Positions 16,886 through 27,712 are shown, numbered from the stretch's first letter. The stretch: 64,000 nucleotides of DNA from Pseudohongiella nitratireducens (GCF_001642735.1 NZ_LWHM01000013.1:1-64000), one strand, 5' to 3'. The notes: generated from the sequence alone by a model not told the origin. Numbers and translations are program-made.

Positions 16886-19615
16886 ATGTCTGAAAAGGTA
16901 TCCATCACAATCGACAATCAGGCCATTGAGGTGGATCCTGACAAGAATCTGCTGGAGGAAGTGCTCTCCGCCGGTCTGGATCTGCCGTACTTTTGCTGGC
17001 ACCCCAGTATGGATTCGGTGGGGTCCTGCCGACAGTGTGCGATGACAGAATATGCTGACGAAGAAGATCAGCATGGACGACTGATCATGGCCTGCATGTC
17101 CTCCCCGCGCGACGGCGCACGATACTCGCTACAGGCTGCGGCTGACTTCCGCGCGGAAATCATTGAAGGCATGATGATCAGTCATCCGCACGACTGTGCG
17201 GTTTGTGAAGAAGGGGGAGAGTGCCACCTGCAGGATATGACCGTGATGTCCGGGCATACCTATCGACGTTACGACGGCACGAAAGTCACGCATCGCAACC
17301 AGAACCTGGGGCCATTTATTGGCCATGAAATGAACCGCTGCATTACCTGTTATCGCTGTGTGCGATTCTATCGGGATTATGCCGGTGGTACGGATCTGGG
17401 TGCCCAGGCCTCACATCACCACGTCTATTTTGGCCGTTATGACGACGGTCCACTGGAAAGTGAATTCAGTGGCAATCTGGCGGAAGTCTGTCCTACCGGT
17501 GTGTTTACCGACAAGGTTTTCAGCAAGCATTACAGTCGTAAATGGGACCTGCAGACATCGCCTTCCATTTGTGCGGGTTGCAGCATTGGTTGCAACATTA
17601 ACCCTGGCGAGCGTTATGGCACTTTGCGTCGTGTTGTGAATCGCTATAACGATGAAGTCAACGGTTACTTTATTTGTGATCGTGGCCGTTTTGGCACGGG
17701 CTATGTCAATGACGATGCCGTTCGTATCCGCCAGAGCATGACACGGAGCAGTCAGGATGCCGATCCGGTCCTGGTATCGAATGCAGACGCACTGCAGCAA
17801 TTGCAGGACATGTCCGGTGCTATCGGTATTGGTTCCCCCAGAGCATCCATGGAAGCCAATTTTGCCTTGCGCGAGAAAGTGGGCAAGGCCAATTTCTATG
17901 CGGGCTTGAGTCAGCAGGAGTTCGCCATCTTGCAGCAGATCCTGAGCATTTATCAGGATACACCCGCCCATATTGCCAGCCTGAAAGACGTGGAAGCCAG
18001 CGATGCGGTACTGATTCTAGGCGAAGATCTGACCAATACGGCAGCCCGTATGGCACTGGCTGTTCGCCAGTCGGTACGCCACCGCAGTTTTGAGAAGGCC
18101 GCCGAACAGAAAATCCCGCTCTGGCATGATGCAGCGGTGAGAAAGCTGGCCATGGATGAAAGAAGCCCGCTGTATATTCTCAGCCCCCATGCCACCCGGC
18201 TGGATGATGTCAGCGAAACCACGCATATCTGTAACGCCGGGCAAGCGGCCCGAATTGCCGCTGCAGTTGCCAGCCGGTTTGATAAGGAAGTGCTCGCGCC
18301 CGAGAAACTGGATAAAGCGGAACAAGCACTGGTCAAGCGCATCACGGCAAGCTTCAAAGGTGCCAGGCAGCCGTTGATCATAGCTGGTTCCAACAGCATG
18401 AGCCTGCCACTGGTGCAGTCAGCTGCCAATCTTGCTCAGGCACTTTATCAAAAAAATGAGCTGACCCAACTGGCCCTCGTTGGCAGCGAAGCCAATGGCC
18501 TGGGGTTGATGCTCTTGATGGAAGATAGTCAGCAAGACTTGCAACAGGCATTTGCGACAGGGACGCAGTCAGCCATTGTGGTGGAGAACGATCTGTATCG
18601 GCGGGCACCGACGGCTGAGGTCGATCATTTTATCGCTGGCCTTGAGCAACTGGCTGTCATCGACAACATTAAAACCCGAACGGGAGAGCAGGCTCACCTG
18701 GTCTGTGCATCCGCTACGTTTGCAGAAAGCTCGGGCACTTTCGTCAATTACGAGGGCAGGGCGCAACACTATTATGCGACCTTCAAACCGGTCGACAGCA
18801 TTCTGCCTGCCACTCGCTGGTTAGCACCTGAGACTTCGCTGGCGACACTGACCCAGGCCTGCAGTCAGACACTGGCTAATTGTGCTGGTATGGCTGATCT
18901 CACACCGGGGCAGGATTACCACTATGCCGGACTGTTGGTACCTCGCCAGCAGTTCCGCTATTCCGGTCGCACCGCCATGCGTGCCAATAAGAATGTGCAT
19001 GAGCCCAAACAGGAACAGGATCCCGACGGCATCATGAGCTATTCCATGGAAGGGGTCAGTCCCTTGAAGGAAGCTCGTGTGTTCAACACGCCCTGGGCAC
19101 CGGGCTGGAATTCCAACCAGAGTGTTTTCAAGTTTCAGGACGAAGTCGGAGGCCACCTTAAACAGAGCTCGATAGGCGTTCGTCTGTTGGACAAGCGTAA
19201 CAGTGCTGAGGAGGGCGGTTATATTGCGCTGGATTCCTCTGAAAAAAATACGGCATTCCCCTTGTACCACCTGTTTGGCAGCGAAGAATTGAGTGCGCAA
19301 AGTCAGGCGATACAGGCCCGGGCCACGTCGGCTTATGTGGCAATGAATCCAGCGGATGCTGACAGGCTCGGATTCAATGCGGGCGGTGGCGTTACCGTAC
19401 AGGGTAATGGTGTTGTGCCACTGCTACTGAGAGATAGCATTGCTACCGGTTCAGTGGGTATCAGTGTGGGGTTGCCAGGGCTGAATGTGCATGATGTGCT
19501 GCCTGATGTGAGCCTGGAGCCGGCACCGCAGTGGCAGGCTCCGCCCCAGTGGCAGCCCGACAATATCATTGTCAGCGACCGGCTGCATAAGCTGCATGAA
19601 CAGGAGGGCGACTGA
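16886..19615 (+). CDS. nuoG: NADH-quinone oxidoreductase subunit G
   Basis: A NuoG of about 909 residues, the 75-kDa electron-wire subunit. The N-terminal [2Fe-2S] domain (PYFCWHPSMDSVGSCRQCA) is followed by HPHDCAVCEEGGECHLQ, then CITCYRCVRFYRDYAGGTD, and by the extra cluster N7 motif CAGCSIGCNINPGERYG with a later Cys (FICDRG). The remainder is a molybdopterin-oxidoreductase-like domain without cofactor. The ATG at 16886 (MSEKVSITIDNQAIEV) matches homologues best; an ATG at 16874 would add four residues. The sequence is closest in style to Pseudomonas NuoG. Its stop overlaps the nuoH start by one base. Confidence 0.96.
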   Translation: MSEKVSITIDNQAIEVDPDKNLLEEVLSAGLDLPYFCWHPSMDSVGSCRQCAMTEYADEEDQHGRLIMACMSSPRDGARYSLQAAADFRAEIIEGMMISHPHDCAVCEEGGECHLQDMTVMSGHTYRRYDGTKVTHRNQNLGPFIGHEMNRCITCYRCVRFYRDYAGGTDLGAQASHHHVYFGRYDDGPLESEFSGNLAEVCPTGVFTDKVFSKHYSRKWDLQTSPSICAGCSIGCNINPGERYGTLRRVVNRYNDEVNGYFICDRGRFGTGYVNDDAVRIRQSMTRSSQDADPVLVSNADALQQLQDMSGAIGIGSPRASMEANFALREKVGKANFYAGLSQQEFAILQQILSIYQDTPAHIASLKDVEASDAVLILGEDLTNTAARMALAVRQSVRHRSFEKAAEQKIPLWHDAAVRKLAMDERSPLYILSPHATRLDDVSETTHICNAGQAARIAAAVASRFDKEVLAPEKLDKAEQALVKRITASFKGARQPLIIAGSNSMSLPLVQSAANLAQALYQKNELTQLALVGSEANGLGLMLLMEDSQQDLQQAFATGTQSAIVVENDLYRRAPTAEVDHFIAGLEQLAVIDNIKTRTGEQAHLVCASATFAESSGTFVNYEGRAQHYYATFKPVDSILPATRWLAPETSLATLTQACSQTLANCAGMADLTPGQDYHYAGLLVPRQQFRYSGRTAMRANKNVHEPKQEQDPDGIMSYSMEGVSPLKEARVFNTPWAPGWNSNQSVFKFQDEVGGHLKQSSIGVRLLDKRNSAEEGGYIALDSSEKNTAFPLYHLFGSEELSAQSQAIQARATSAYVAMNPADADRLGFNAGGGVTVQGNGVVPLLLRDSIATGSVGISVGLPGLNVHDVLPDVSLEPAPQWQAPPQWQPDNIIVSDRLHKLHEQEGD

Positions 19616-20598
19616 TGTTTGATATTGAAGTCGGGTCCGCACTGGTCATGGGGCTTATCCTTGGCGGAGTGATTCTGATCTCAGCCTGGCTGATCTGGCT
19701 GGAGCGTCGTTTGCTGGGTGTCTGGCAGGACAGGTTGGGTCCCAATCGTGTCGGCCCGCTGGGGTTGGGGCAGGTCATCGCAGACATGTTCAAGATCTTC
19801 ACCAAAGAAGACTGGGTGCCACCGTTTGCGGATAAACTGGTCTTCATGGTGGCGCCACCGATCATCATGATCTGCATATTGCTGAGTTTTGCCGTTATAC
19901 CCATCGCACCCAATGTCGGCATCATCGATTTGAACATTGGTCTGCTGTGGATATTGGCGATGGCCTCGCTGGCCGCTTATTCAGTGATGCTGGGCGGCCT
20001 GGCTTCGAACAATAAATATGCCTTGCTGGGCAGTCTCCGCGCTGCAGCCCAGATGGTGTCTTATGAAGTCTTCATGGGTATTTCCCTGCTGGGGGTGGTG
20101 ATGCTGTCTGGCACCTTTAACCTTAGGGAAATCGTTGAGAGCCAGCGCGATGGCTGGTACATCCTGCCGCAGTTTTTTGCCTTTATCGTCTTTGCCATTG
20201 CTTCGGTTGCCGAAAGCCACCGTCTGCCTTTTGATTTGCCAGAAGCGGAACAGGAAATCGTCGCAGGTTTTCACACGGAATACTCTGGCATGAAGTTCGG
20301 CATGTTTTTTGTGGGGGAATACATTGGCGTATTGCTGGCGTCCGCGTTAATGACCGTGCTGTTTTTTGGTGGCTGGCTGCCACCGTTTGGCATCGGCCCG
20401 GAAGACAGTATTGTCGCGGGCATTTTCTGGATGCTTCTAAAGACGATGGTTTTCGTCTGTTTCTTTGTACTGATGAGAGCGGCCATTCCACGGCCACGCT
20501 ATGACCAGTTGATGTCATATGGTTGGCTGGTACTGCTACCGCTGTCATTGATTAATTTGCTGATCACAGGTGCTGTGATCTTGTTCCAGGGAGCTTGA
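19615..20598 (+). CDS. nuoH: NADH-quinone oxidoreductase subunit H
   Basis: The 327-residue NuoH is the eight-helix membrane subunit that forms the roof of the quinone tunnel. Diagnostic segments are [57 protein letters not shown] and [17 protein letters not shown]. The acidic residues of the EAEQE loop couple quinone chemistry to proton movement. It overlaps nuoG by one base and is followed by nuoI after 5 bp. Confidence 0.97.
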   Translation: MFDIEVGSALVMGLILGGVILISAWLIWLERRLLGVWQDRLGPNRVGPLGLGQVIADMFKIFTKEDWVPPFADKLVFMVAPPIIMICILLSFAVIPIAPNVGIIDLNIGLLWILAMASLAAYSVMLGGLASNNKYALLGSLRAAAQMVSYEVFMGISLLGVVMLSGTFNLREIVESQRDGWYILPQFFAFIVFAIASVAESHRLPFDLPEAEQEIVAGFHTEYSGMKFGMFFVGEYIGVLLASALMTVLFFGGWLPPFGIGPEDSIVAGIFWMLLKTMVFVCFFVLMRAAIPRPRYDQLMSYGWLVLLPLSLINLLITGAVILFQGA

Positions 20599-20603
20599 GA
20601 CTT

Positions 20604-21152
20604 ATGTTGAAACCCGTATGGGAACAGGTAAAAGTGCTGTGGAGCCAGGTCAGAACCCTGGGGATGGTGCTTGCTCACACATTTAGCAAGAAAGACACGG
20701 TAGAGTACCCGGACACCGAACCGTATATGTTTCCGCGCTGGCGTGGCCGAATTATTCTCAGTCGTGATCCAGATGGCGAAGAGCGCTGCGTGGCCTGTAA
20801 TTTGTGTGCTGTGGCTTGTCCGGTCGATTGCATTGCCTTGCAGAAAACCGAAGATGAAGAAGGGCGCTGGTACCCTGAGTTTTTCCGTATCAATTTTTCC
20901 CGTTGCATCATGTGCGGCTTTTGCGAGGAAGCCTGCCCTACGCATGCCATCCAGCTGACGCCGGATTTTGAGATGGCCGAATATGAGCGTCAGGACATGG
21001 TCTGGGAGAAAGAACATTTGCTGATTAACGGCACCGGCAAGTATCAGGATTACAACTACTACCGGGTTGCGGGCAAAAGTATCGGCGGAAAGGACAAAGG
21101 TGAAGCACAGAACGAACAGCCACCGGTCGACAGAAGGAGTCTGCTGCCATGA
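20604..21152 (+). CDS. nuoI: NADH-quinone oxidoreductase subunit I
   Basis: The 182-residue NuoI is an 8Fe ferredoxin-like subunit holding clusters N6a and N6b. The two cysteine motifs are [16 protein letters not shown] and [16 protein letters not shown]. The ATG at 20604 is preferred: GGGAG is 10 bp upstream, whereas the TTG at 20595 sits almost on that site. The C-terminal tail (about 150-182) is polar and variable. Its last codons overlap the nuoJ start by 4 bp. Confidence 0.97.
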   Translation: MLKPVWEQVKVLWSQVRTLGMVLAHTFSKKDTVEYPDTEPYMFPRWRGRIILSRDPDGEERCVACNLCAVACPVDCIALQKTEDEEGRWYPEFFRINFSRCIMCGFCEEACPTHAIQLTPDFEMAEYERQDMVWEKEHLLINGTGKYQDYNYYRVAGKSIGGKDKGEAQNEQPPVDRRSLLP

Positions 21153-21646
21153 TGCTGTTGTTCTACACAGCTGCTGCCGTGGCCATACTTGCCACACTGA
21201 TGGTGATTACCCGAACCAATGTGGTTCATGCCTTGCTGTATTTTATCGTGTCGCTGATCGCTGTGGCAGTGGTGTTCTACACACTGGGCGCAACATTTGC
21301 CGCAGCGCTGGAAGTGATTGTCTATGCTGGCGCCATCATGGTGCTCTTCCTGTTTGTGATGATGATGCTCAATCTGGGCCAGTCGACCCAGGAACAGGAA
21401 AAGGTCTGGTTAAAACCGAGACTCTGGCTGGGGCCTTGCCTGCTTTCATTGCCATTACTGGTGGAACTGGTCTGGATGATTCGCCAGGCACCTGATGCCA
21501 ATGCCGCGCATAGCATTATTGAAGCCCGCGACATTGGCGCGGCACTGTTTGGCCCCTATGTGCTGGCCGTTGAGCTCGCCTCTCTGTTATTGCTGGCAGG
21601 GCTGGTCGCCGCCAATCACCTGGCCCGCCGGGAGGATAGATCATGA
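21149..21646 (+). CDS. nuoJ: NADH-quinone oxidoreductase subunit J
   Basis: The 165-residue NuoJ has five predicted membrane helices. The conserved helix-3 region, [20 protein letters not shown], contains the flexible pi-bulge tyrosine/glycine used in coupling. [20 protein letters not shown] is the typical second helix. ATGA overlaps on both sides (nuoI and nuoK) indicate translational coupling. Confidence 0.96.
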   Translation: MMLLFYTAAAVAILATLMVITRTNVVHALLYFIVSLIAVAVVFYTLGATFAAALEVIVYAGAIMVLFLFVMMMLNLGQSTQEQEKVWLKPRLWLGPCLLSLPLLVELVWMIRQAPDANAAHSIIEARDIGAALFGPYVLAVELASLLLLAGLVAANHLARREDRS

Positions 21647-21966
21647 TCAGCGTCACCATGCAGGCAGTCCCGATGAGTCATGGCCTCATCCTCGCTGCCA
21701 TCCTGTTTCTGCTCGGGCTGGCCGGCTTGCTGGTCCGGCGCAACCTGGTATTCGCACTGCTGTCCCTTGAAGTCATGCTCAACGCGGCTGGCCTGGCATT
21801 TATCGTCGGAGCCTCCCGCTGGGGCAACGTCGACGGCCAGGTCATGTTCCTGCTCATCCTCACCCTGGCTGCAGCAGAAGTCGCCGTCGGCCTGGCACTG
21901 GTACTGCAGCTGTTCCGGCGACATGGGACGGTGGATCTTGATGTGTTGAGCGAGATGAAAGGATGA
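21643..21966 (+). CDS. nuoK: NADH-quinone oxidoreductase subunit K
   Basis: The 107-residue NuoK has three helices with the two buried glutamates of the proton path, in [18 protein letters not shown] and [19 protein letters not shown]. It belongs to the Mrp/MnhC family. The N-terminus has a few extra residues ([10 protein letters not shown]); an internal ATG at the 11th codon is possible. After nuoK the operon has a 133-bp gap before nuoL (21967-22099) with no ORF or terminator seen. Confidence 0.96.
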   Translation: MISVTMQAVPMSHGLILAAILFLLGLAGLLVRRNLVFALLSLEVMLNAAGLAFIVGASRWGNVDGQVMFLLILTLAAAEVAVGLALVLQLFRRHGTVDLDVLSEMKG

Positions 21967-22099
21967 CTTGTGACAATTAATGAGGTGACGTTGGCACTCA
22001 AGGCCATGAATTAGGTTTTAAGCTAGAACGAAGACATAGAACCCTGACTCGAGGGCCGGAAACACAGGCACTTACTTCTGAGGCTGAAAGAGAGAACAA

Positions 22100-23950
22100 A
22101 TGCTGGACTTACTTTGGCTGGTTCCGACAATACCGTTCATCGGCTTCCTCGCTCTTATGCTGAGCGCAGGAAAGATGCCGCCGTTCGCCGCGGGACTTGT
22201 GGGTGCCGGATCCATTGGTCTGTCGTTTTTGGTGGCCTGTCTGGTGGGCGTCAGTTACCTGAACATGGAGCCGACAGGTGAGGGCATAGCCTATACCCAG
22301 ACGTTATGGACCTGGCTCCGTGTCGGGGATTTTTCTGCCGGATTCAGCTTTTATCTGGATGGTCTGTCGCTGGTGATGATGTTCATCATTACCGGTGTGG
22401 GTTTTCTGATTCATGTCTATGCCACCGGCTATATGAAAGACGATCCGGGATTTGCGCGTTTCTTCTGCTACATGAACCTCTTTGTTGCGGCGATGCTGAT
22501 TCTGGTGCTGGGGGATAACCTGCTGTTGCTGTTCATGGGCTGGGAAGGTGTCGGACTGTGCTCGTATCTGTTGATTGGCTTCTGGTACAAGGACCCCCAT
22601 AACGGCTATGCGGCCCGAAAGGCCTTTGTCATGACGCGAGTGGGTGATGCCTCGATGGCGCTGGGGCTTTTCCTGATCTTTATGAGCCTGGGCACGCTGG
22701 ATATCCAGGCGGCCATGTCGACGGCAGAGAGCCAGTGGCAACCGGGATCCGGCATGGCAGTCGCAATTACGTTATTGTTGCTGGGCGGGGCTGTGGGCAA
22801 GTCGGCTCAGTTACCGCTTCAAACCTGGTTGCCCGATGCCATGGCTGGCCCCACGCCGATTTCTGCGTTGATTCACGCCGCGACCATGGTGACCGCGGGT
22901 GTTTATCTGATTGCCCGTACCCATGTGTTTTATGAGCTGGCGCCGAGTGTGCAGTATCTGGTCGGCGTGATCGGCGTGCTGACCTTGCTGATGGCCGGGT
23001 TCACGGCCCTGGTGCAAAACGACATTAAAAAAGTGTTGGCGTTTTCCACGGTCAGCCAGATCGGTTACATGTTCCTGGCCCTGGGCGTGGGTGCCTGGAG
23101 CAGTGCGGTTTTCCACCTGATGACGCATGCCTTTTTCAAGGCGCTGCTGTTCCTGACGGCCGGTTCAATCATTCTGTCGATGCATCATGAACAGAATATT
23201 TTCAAGATGGGTGGCCTCAGGCGAGATTTGCCATTCTGTTTCTGGATGTTCCTGATTGGCTGTCTGGCATTGACGGCGTTACCGTTTACTTCCGGTTTCT
23301 TCAGCAAGGAAGAAATTCTGGCAGAGGCGCTGGCTTCTCCAGATGGCGGGTATCTGCTCTGGCTGGGTGGGCTGACTGGCGCTTTTCTGACAGGTTTATA
23401 CAGTTTCCGTTTGCTATTTTTGGTGTTCTTCGGTGAGAAAAGGCATGCCGCCGAAGAAATGAAAGGCAGCAACCTGCAACTGCCCCTGGTCATTCTGGCG
23501 GTGTTTTCCATTCTGGGTGGCTATATAGCGCTACCGCTGGATAGTGTTTTCCCCCATGCTGAGCATGAAGCCCATCCGGCACTGCATTATCAAATCATTA
23601 TGATTGCAGTCCCTATGCTGGGCATCCTGCTTGCCTGGTATCTGTTTGTGAAACGCAAGGATATCAGTGATCGCCTGGCGACAGATGGCATGGGCAAAAC
23701 ACTGCATCGTTTCTTCTTCAGCCAGTGGGGCATGGACTGGCTTTATTCATTACTGTTTATTAAACCCTATGTCTGGTTATCCCGCATCAACCGGCGAGAC
23801 TTTGTGGATGCTTTTTATAACGGCACCGCAGGGCTTGCCCGCTTTGCCCATGGTCTGCTGTCCGATACCCAGACTGGTCACCTGCGCTGGTATGTATTCT
23901 GCGTCGGCGTAGGACTTCTGTTGCTGGTCAGTATAGGAGTGTTCGCATGA
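22100..23950 (+). CDS. nuoL: NADH-quinone oxidoreductase subunit L
   Basis: The 616-residue NuoL is the distal antiporter-like proton channel with the long lateral helix at its C-terminus. Conserved pieces are MGWEGVGLCSYLLIGFWY (helix 5 Glu), LPLQTWLPDAMAGPTPISAL, HAATMVTAGVYLIAR and FTALVQNDIKKVLAFST. Length and motif order are normal. It overlaps nuoM by 4 bp. The 133-bp gap before it may carry an internal signal, but none is recognisable. Confidence 0.97.
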   Translation: MLDLLWLVPTIPFIGFLALMLSAGKMPPFAAGLVGAGSIGLSFLVACLVGVSYLNMEPTGEGIAYTQTLWTWLRVGDFSAGFSFYLDGLSLVMMFIITGVGFLIHVYATGYMKDDPGFARFFCYMNLFVAAMLILVLGDNLLLLFMGWEGVGLCSYLLIGFWYKDPHNGYAARKAFVMTRVGDASMALGLFLIFMSLGTLDIQAAMSTAESQWQPGSGMAVAITLLLLGGAVGKSAQLPLQTWLPDAMAGPTPISALIHAATMVTAGVYLIARTHVFYELAPSVQYLVGVIGVLTLLMAGFTALVQNDIKKVLAFSTVSQIGYMFLALGVGAWSSAVFHLMTHAFFKALLFLTAGSIILSMHHEQNIFKMGGLRRDLPFCFWMFLIGCLALTALPFTSGFFSKEEILAEALASPDGGYLLWLGGLTGAFLTGLYSFRLLFLVFFGEKRHAAEEMKGSNLQLPLVILAVFSILGGYIALPLDSVFPHAEHEAHPALHYQIIMIAVPMLGILLAWYLFVKRKDISDRLATDGMGKTLHRFFFSQWGMDWLYSLLFIKPYVWLSRINRRDFVDAFYNGTAGLARFAHGLLSDTQTGHLRWYVFCVGVGLLLLVSIGVFA

Positions 23951-25461
23951 TACTGATCTGGTTAATGCTGATTCTGTTTGTCGGAGGCATAGCGGCAGTC
24001 ATTGCCGAGCGCAGCAACCCCATGCTGCCCAGGGTGATCGCACTCGGCGCGCTGCTGCTGGATTTGGGTCTGTTGTTACTTGTCCTCTTTTTTCCAGCCA
24101 CGATGGGGGCGGATGCAACGAATCAGATCAGCATCGGTCAGGAAGGTGAGTGGTTAGTCCTGTTCCAGGCGGACTGGATTCCTCAGTTGGGCATCAGCTT
24201 TATTTTCGGTGCTGATGGGCTCAGCTTATTGTTGATTATTCTGACCGTATTCCTGGGGCTGATGTCTCTTGGTGCCGCCTGGCATGAAATCACTGAACGC
24301 AGCGGTTTTTTCTACCTGAACCTGTTATGGACACTGACCGGTGTCATTGGTGTGTTCAGCGCACTGGATCTGTTCCTGTTCTTTGTGTTCTGGGAAGTCA
24401 TGCTGGTACCGATGTATTTCATCATTGCCATCTGGGGGCATGAGAACAAGTCCTACGCCGCGATGAAGTTTTTTATCTTCACCCAGGTCAGCGGCCTGCT
24501 GATGCTGGTGGCCATGCTGGGCCTGGTATTCGCTCACTACCAGACTAGCGGGGCACTGACCTTTAATTATTTTGCCTTGCTTGATGGAGAGTTCACGACA
24601 GAAGTCGGTTTCTGGTTAATGCTGGGTTTCTTCATCGCGTTTGCTACCAAATTGCCAACGGTGCCATTACATAACTGGTTGCCGGATGCGCACAGCCAGG
24701 CACCTACAGCTGGTTCTGTCATCCTGGCCGGTATCTTGCTGAAGACGGGCGCCTACGGCCTGCTGCGCTTCGCCCAGGGTCTGTTTCCTGAAGAAAGTGC
24801 CGCCTTCGCTCCGGTTGCCATGACCCTGGGTGCCATCAGTATTCTTTACACCGCCAAAGTGGCGTTTGCCCAGGACGACCTGAAACGTTTGATTGCCTAT
24901 ACCTCAGTCAGTCACATGGGTTTCGTCATGCTGGGTATCTATGCCTGGAATGCACAGTCTGCGCAAGGGGCTGTGATGACCATGCTGGCTCACGGTTTTA
25001 GTGCGGCAGCCTTGTTTATGGTGGCAGGCGGATTGCAGCATCGTCTGCATACCCGCGACATGCGACAAATGGGCGGGCTTTGGGGGGTGATGCCAAAATT
25101 AAGTTTCATGGCGCTGTTCTTTACTGTGGCGGCTGTCGGCATGCCCGGTTTGGGTAACTTTATCGGTGAGTTTCTGGTGCTGCTGGGCAGTTTCCAGCGC
25201 AGTGTCACCATTACGGTCTTTGCTACGGGTGGATTGATCGTTGCTGCCATCTACTCACTGATCGTCATTCAGCGCACTTTCCATGGTGAGCCCAAACAGC
25301 AGTACGGTGATGTGGCTGACCTGAGAAAAACGGAAATGGCCTGTTACATTGCCATGATGCTGGGGCTGGTATGGATGGGACTCTATCCGCAAAGCATGTT
25401 GGCCCTGGCTGAGTCCGGGCTGATGAACCTGGGTCTTGATATGTCGACAGGAGCGCGCTGA
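23947..25461 (+). CDS. nuoM: NADH-quinone oxidoreductase subunit M
   Basis: The 504-residue NuoM is the second antiporter-like subunit. The helix-5 Glu is in FFVFWEVMLVPMYFIIAIWG and the coupling Lys is in the KLPTVPLHNWLPDAHSQAP region; the next block is ILLKTGAYGLLRF, then AQDDLKRLIAYTSVSHMGF. All are standard. The stop overlaps the start of nuoN (TGATG). Confidence 0.97.
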   Translation: MILIWLMLILFVGGIAAVIAERSNPMLPRVIALGALLLDLGLLLLVLFFPATMGADATNQISIGQEGEWLVLFQADWIPQLGISFIFGADGLSLLLIILTVFLGLMSLGAAWHEITERSGFFYLNLLWTLTGVIGVFSALDLFLFFVFWEVMLVPMYFIIAIWGHENKSYAAMKFFIFTQVSGLLMLVAMLGLVFAHYQTSGALTFNYFALLDGEFTTEVGFWLMLGFFIAFATKLPTVPLHNWLPDAHSQAPTAGSVILAGILLKTGAYGLLRFAQGLFPEESAAFAPVAMTLGAISILYTAKVAFAQDDLKRLIAYTSVSHMGFVMLGIYAWNAQSAQGAVMTMLAHGFSAAALFMVAGGLQHRLHTRDMRQMGGLWGVMPKLSFMALFFTVAAVGMPGLGNFIGEFLVLLGSFQRSVTITVFATGGLIVAAIYSLIVIQRTFHGEPKQQYGDVADLRKTEMACYIAMMLGLVWMGLYPQSMLALAESGLMNLGLDMSTGAR

Positions 25462-26909
25462 TGAGCATTGATGTCCTCATTAATCTGTCGCAAATCATTA
25501 TGCTGGGGCTCAGTACCCTGGTAGTGATGCTGGTGATCGCCTTTCGCCGGGGCCATAAACTGACGTATGGGCTGACGATGGCAGGATTGGCAATTTCTCT
25601 GTTGATCTTCCTGTTCATCAGCCCTGCCGACGCCAGGCAAGCCACTGAGCTGTTAGTGATGGATGATTACAGCCTGTTTTTCTCCACGCTGGTGATCATT
25701 AGCGCTTTGGCAGTGACTGCGCTGTCCTATCCGTATTTTGAGGGGGAACAGTCCCGCAATGAGGAATTCTACCTGCTGTTGTTAATGGCAACATTAGGGG
25801 GTGTGGTGCTGGCATGCAGTCAGCATATTGTGAGTTTTTTCCTGGGTATGGAAATTCTCAGCATCTGTTTGTACGGCATGATTGCCTACACTGTACAGCA
25901 ACCAGGTGCGGCGAAATTTCCACTGGAAGCGGGTATCAAGTACCTGCTGTTATCCGGCGCGTCCTCGGCTATGATCCTGTTCGGTATTGCCCTGATCTAT
26001 ACCCAGACAGGCACCTTGCTGTTTAGTGAAATACCACAGCGACTGGTCGAAGCCGGGCAGGGTAACCCCATTGTCATTACCGGCTGGATGATGGCTGTTG
26101 CTGGTATTGCTTTTAAACTGTCACTGGTGCCATTCCACATGTGGACACCAGATGTGTATGAAGGCGCGCCTGTGCCTGCCACCACCTTCATTGCCACGGC
26201 ATCGAAAGCCGCCATGGTGGCAGTGGTCTTGCGTCTTGTACTGGCCAGTCAGGCTTACGAGATTGATGGTTTGCTCAGTACAGTTACGGTATTGGCTGCA
26301 TTGTCGATGGTCGTGGGTAACCTGCTGGCTCTGTTGCAGAAAAATATCAAACGATTGCTGGCGTATTCGTCCATTGCTCATCTGGGTTACGTCATGATTG
26401 TCATGGTGGCTGCTGGCAGTATGGCCAGCAGTGCGGCTGCCGAAGCGGTAACCTATTACATGGCGGCTTATGTGTTCACTACACTGGCTGGTTTTGCTGT
26501 AGTCTCGGCGCTGTCCAGCAGTACTAACGAACAGGATCAACTGGCCAGCTACCAGGGACTGTTCTGGCAGCGTCCCTGGGTGGCATTGCCCCTGATGATT
26601 GTCATGTTAAGTCTGGCGGGCATTCCTCTGACCATGGGCTTTATCGGCAAATTTTATGTGATTCAGGCCGGTGTGACAGGCCAGCTCTGGTTGTTACTGG
26701 CGATGCTGGTGATTGGCAGCGGTATCGGTATTTTCTATTATTTACGCGTTGTCTACCTGCTGGTGCAATCCCCGTCTGGCGAGAGTGAGCAGGGCGGTCT
26801 TCCTCTGGCTGTCACTGCCACGCTGCTGCTCACCAGCGGTACTGTGGTGTTATTGGGCATCTGGCCAACGGGTTTGATCGCCAGTTTGTCGGGATTAAGT
26901 GTTTTCTAG
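25461..26909 (+). CDS. nuoN: NADH-quinone oxidoreductase subunit N
   Basis: The 482-residue NuoN completes complex I. Marker segments are SFFLGMEILSICLYGMIAY, KLSLVPFHMWTPDVYEGAP, TTFIATASKAAMVAVVLR and LQKNIKRLLAYSSIAHLGY. It is the last gene of the operon. The 154 bp after it (26910-27063) contain only a short GC palindrome next to the stop without a T-run, so termination there is unclear. Confidence 0.97.
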   Translation: MSIDVLINLSQIIMLGLSTLVVMLVIAFRRGHKLTYGLTMAGLAISLLIFLFISPADARQATELLVMDDYSLFFSTLVIISALAVTALSYPYFEGEQSRNEEFYLLLLMATLGGVVLACSQHIVSFFLGMEILSICLYGMIAYTVQQPGAAKFPLEAGIKYLLLSGASSAMILFGIALIYTQTGTLLFSEIPQRLVEAGQGNPIVITGWMMAVAGIAFKLSLVPFHMWTPDVYEGAPVPATTFIATASKAAMVAVVLRLVLASQAYEIDGLLSTVTVLAALSMVVGNLLALLQKNIKRLLAYSSIAHLGYVMIVMVAAGSMASSAAAEAVTYYMAAYVFTTLAGFAVVSALSSSTNEQDQLASYQGLFWQRPWVALPLMIVMLSLAGIPLTMGFIGKFYVIQAGVTGQLWLLLAMLVIGSGIGIFYYLRVVYLLVQSPSGESEQGGLPLAVTATLLLTSGTVVLLGIWPTGLIASLSGLSVF

Positions 26910-27063
26910 CGCCTGGCGCTGAGCCGTTGATATGCGGTAATCTCTGGAACATCACGGATGATGAAATAAGTTTGTTTGCTGCGCGTTAATGCATAGGTAA
27001 CGCTCCTGGCAGGGTATTAAGACATTTCCCGCCAACCAGACAAATATAGCGAGGAATGCTTTC

Positions 27064-27687
27064 ATGCCGAGACGTCGTAACGATGACTTTCTGGATCTGA
27101 TGATACTGCTACCGTGGTGGTTCAGTGTGGTTTTCGCGCTGCTGGTTTATCTCGGGGTTGAATATCTGTTTCCCTGGTTATTCGCTAATCATCCCTATTT
27201 TGGACCTTTTGCACAGGGCCTTTCACAAATTTCTTATATGATAGGTCTGGTCTTTCTGTTGCCGACTTTTCCCTCTTATTTTCTGGGCAGAAAAAAGAAA
27301 AAACTACTGGAAACTCAGCGTAGTCTGCACACGATTCGCCAACTGTCCTGGCGAGAACTGGAGTACCTTGTTGCTGAAGCCTATCGTCGTCAGGGGTATG
27401 CAGTGGAAGAAAATACCTCTACCGGTGCTGACGGCGGCGTGGATATATGCCTGAGAAAAGCAGGACAAACCCACCTGGTGCAGTGTAAGCAATGGAAATT
27501 CCAGAAAGTCGGCGTAAAAATCGTTCGCGAAATGTTTGGCATCATGACGGCTGAGCAGGCGGCGACAGTGAAAATAGTGAGTTGTGGCTACTACACACCT
27601 GAAGCCATTGCATTTGCTCAAGGAAAACCCATTGAGCTGATTGACGGACCTTTGCTGCTTAAGATGGTATCCTCGGTTCAACGTTAA
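27064..27687 (+). CDS. Membrane-anchored Mrr-type restriction endonuclease-like protein
   Basis: A 207-residue protein with two N-terminal membrane helices (about 12-35 and 50-75), a basic KKKK stop and a C-terminal Mrr_cat/PD-(D/E)XK domain. Catalytic features are ELEYLVAEAYRRQGYAVEE, GADGGVDICL (Asp) and HLVQCKQWK (QxK). Such membrane-tethered Mrr-like proteins are common and poorly understood; they may cut modified or foreign DNA near the membrane. No methylase or specificity partner is adjacent, so this is not a classical restriction system. AGGAA precedes the ATG. It opens a stretch of small accessory genes. Confidence 0.82.
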   Translation: MPRRRNDDFLDLMILLPWWFSVVFALLVYLGVEYLFPWLFANHPYFGPFAQGLSQISYMIGLVFLLPTFPSYFLGRKKKKLLETQRSLHTIRQLSWRELEYLVAEAYRRQGYAVEENTSTGADGGVDICLRKAGQTHLVQCKQWKFQKVGVKIVREMFGIMTAEQAATVKIVSCGYYTPEAIAFAQGKPIELIDGPLLLKMVSSVQR

Positions 27688-27712
27688 GATAACCAACCTA
27701 TAAGGAAGACAT

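Noticed and set aside
26909-26921. AGCGCC-T-GGCGCT palindrome at the nuoN stop
   Set aside because: The one-base centre leaves a short usable stem and no T-run follows, so it is not supported as a terminator.
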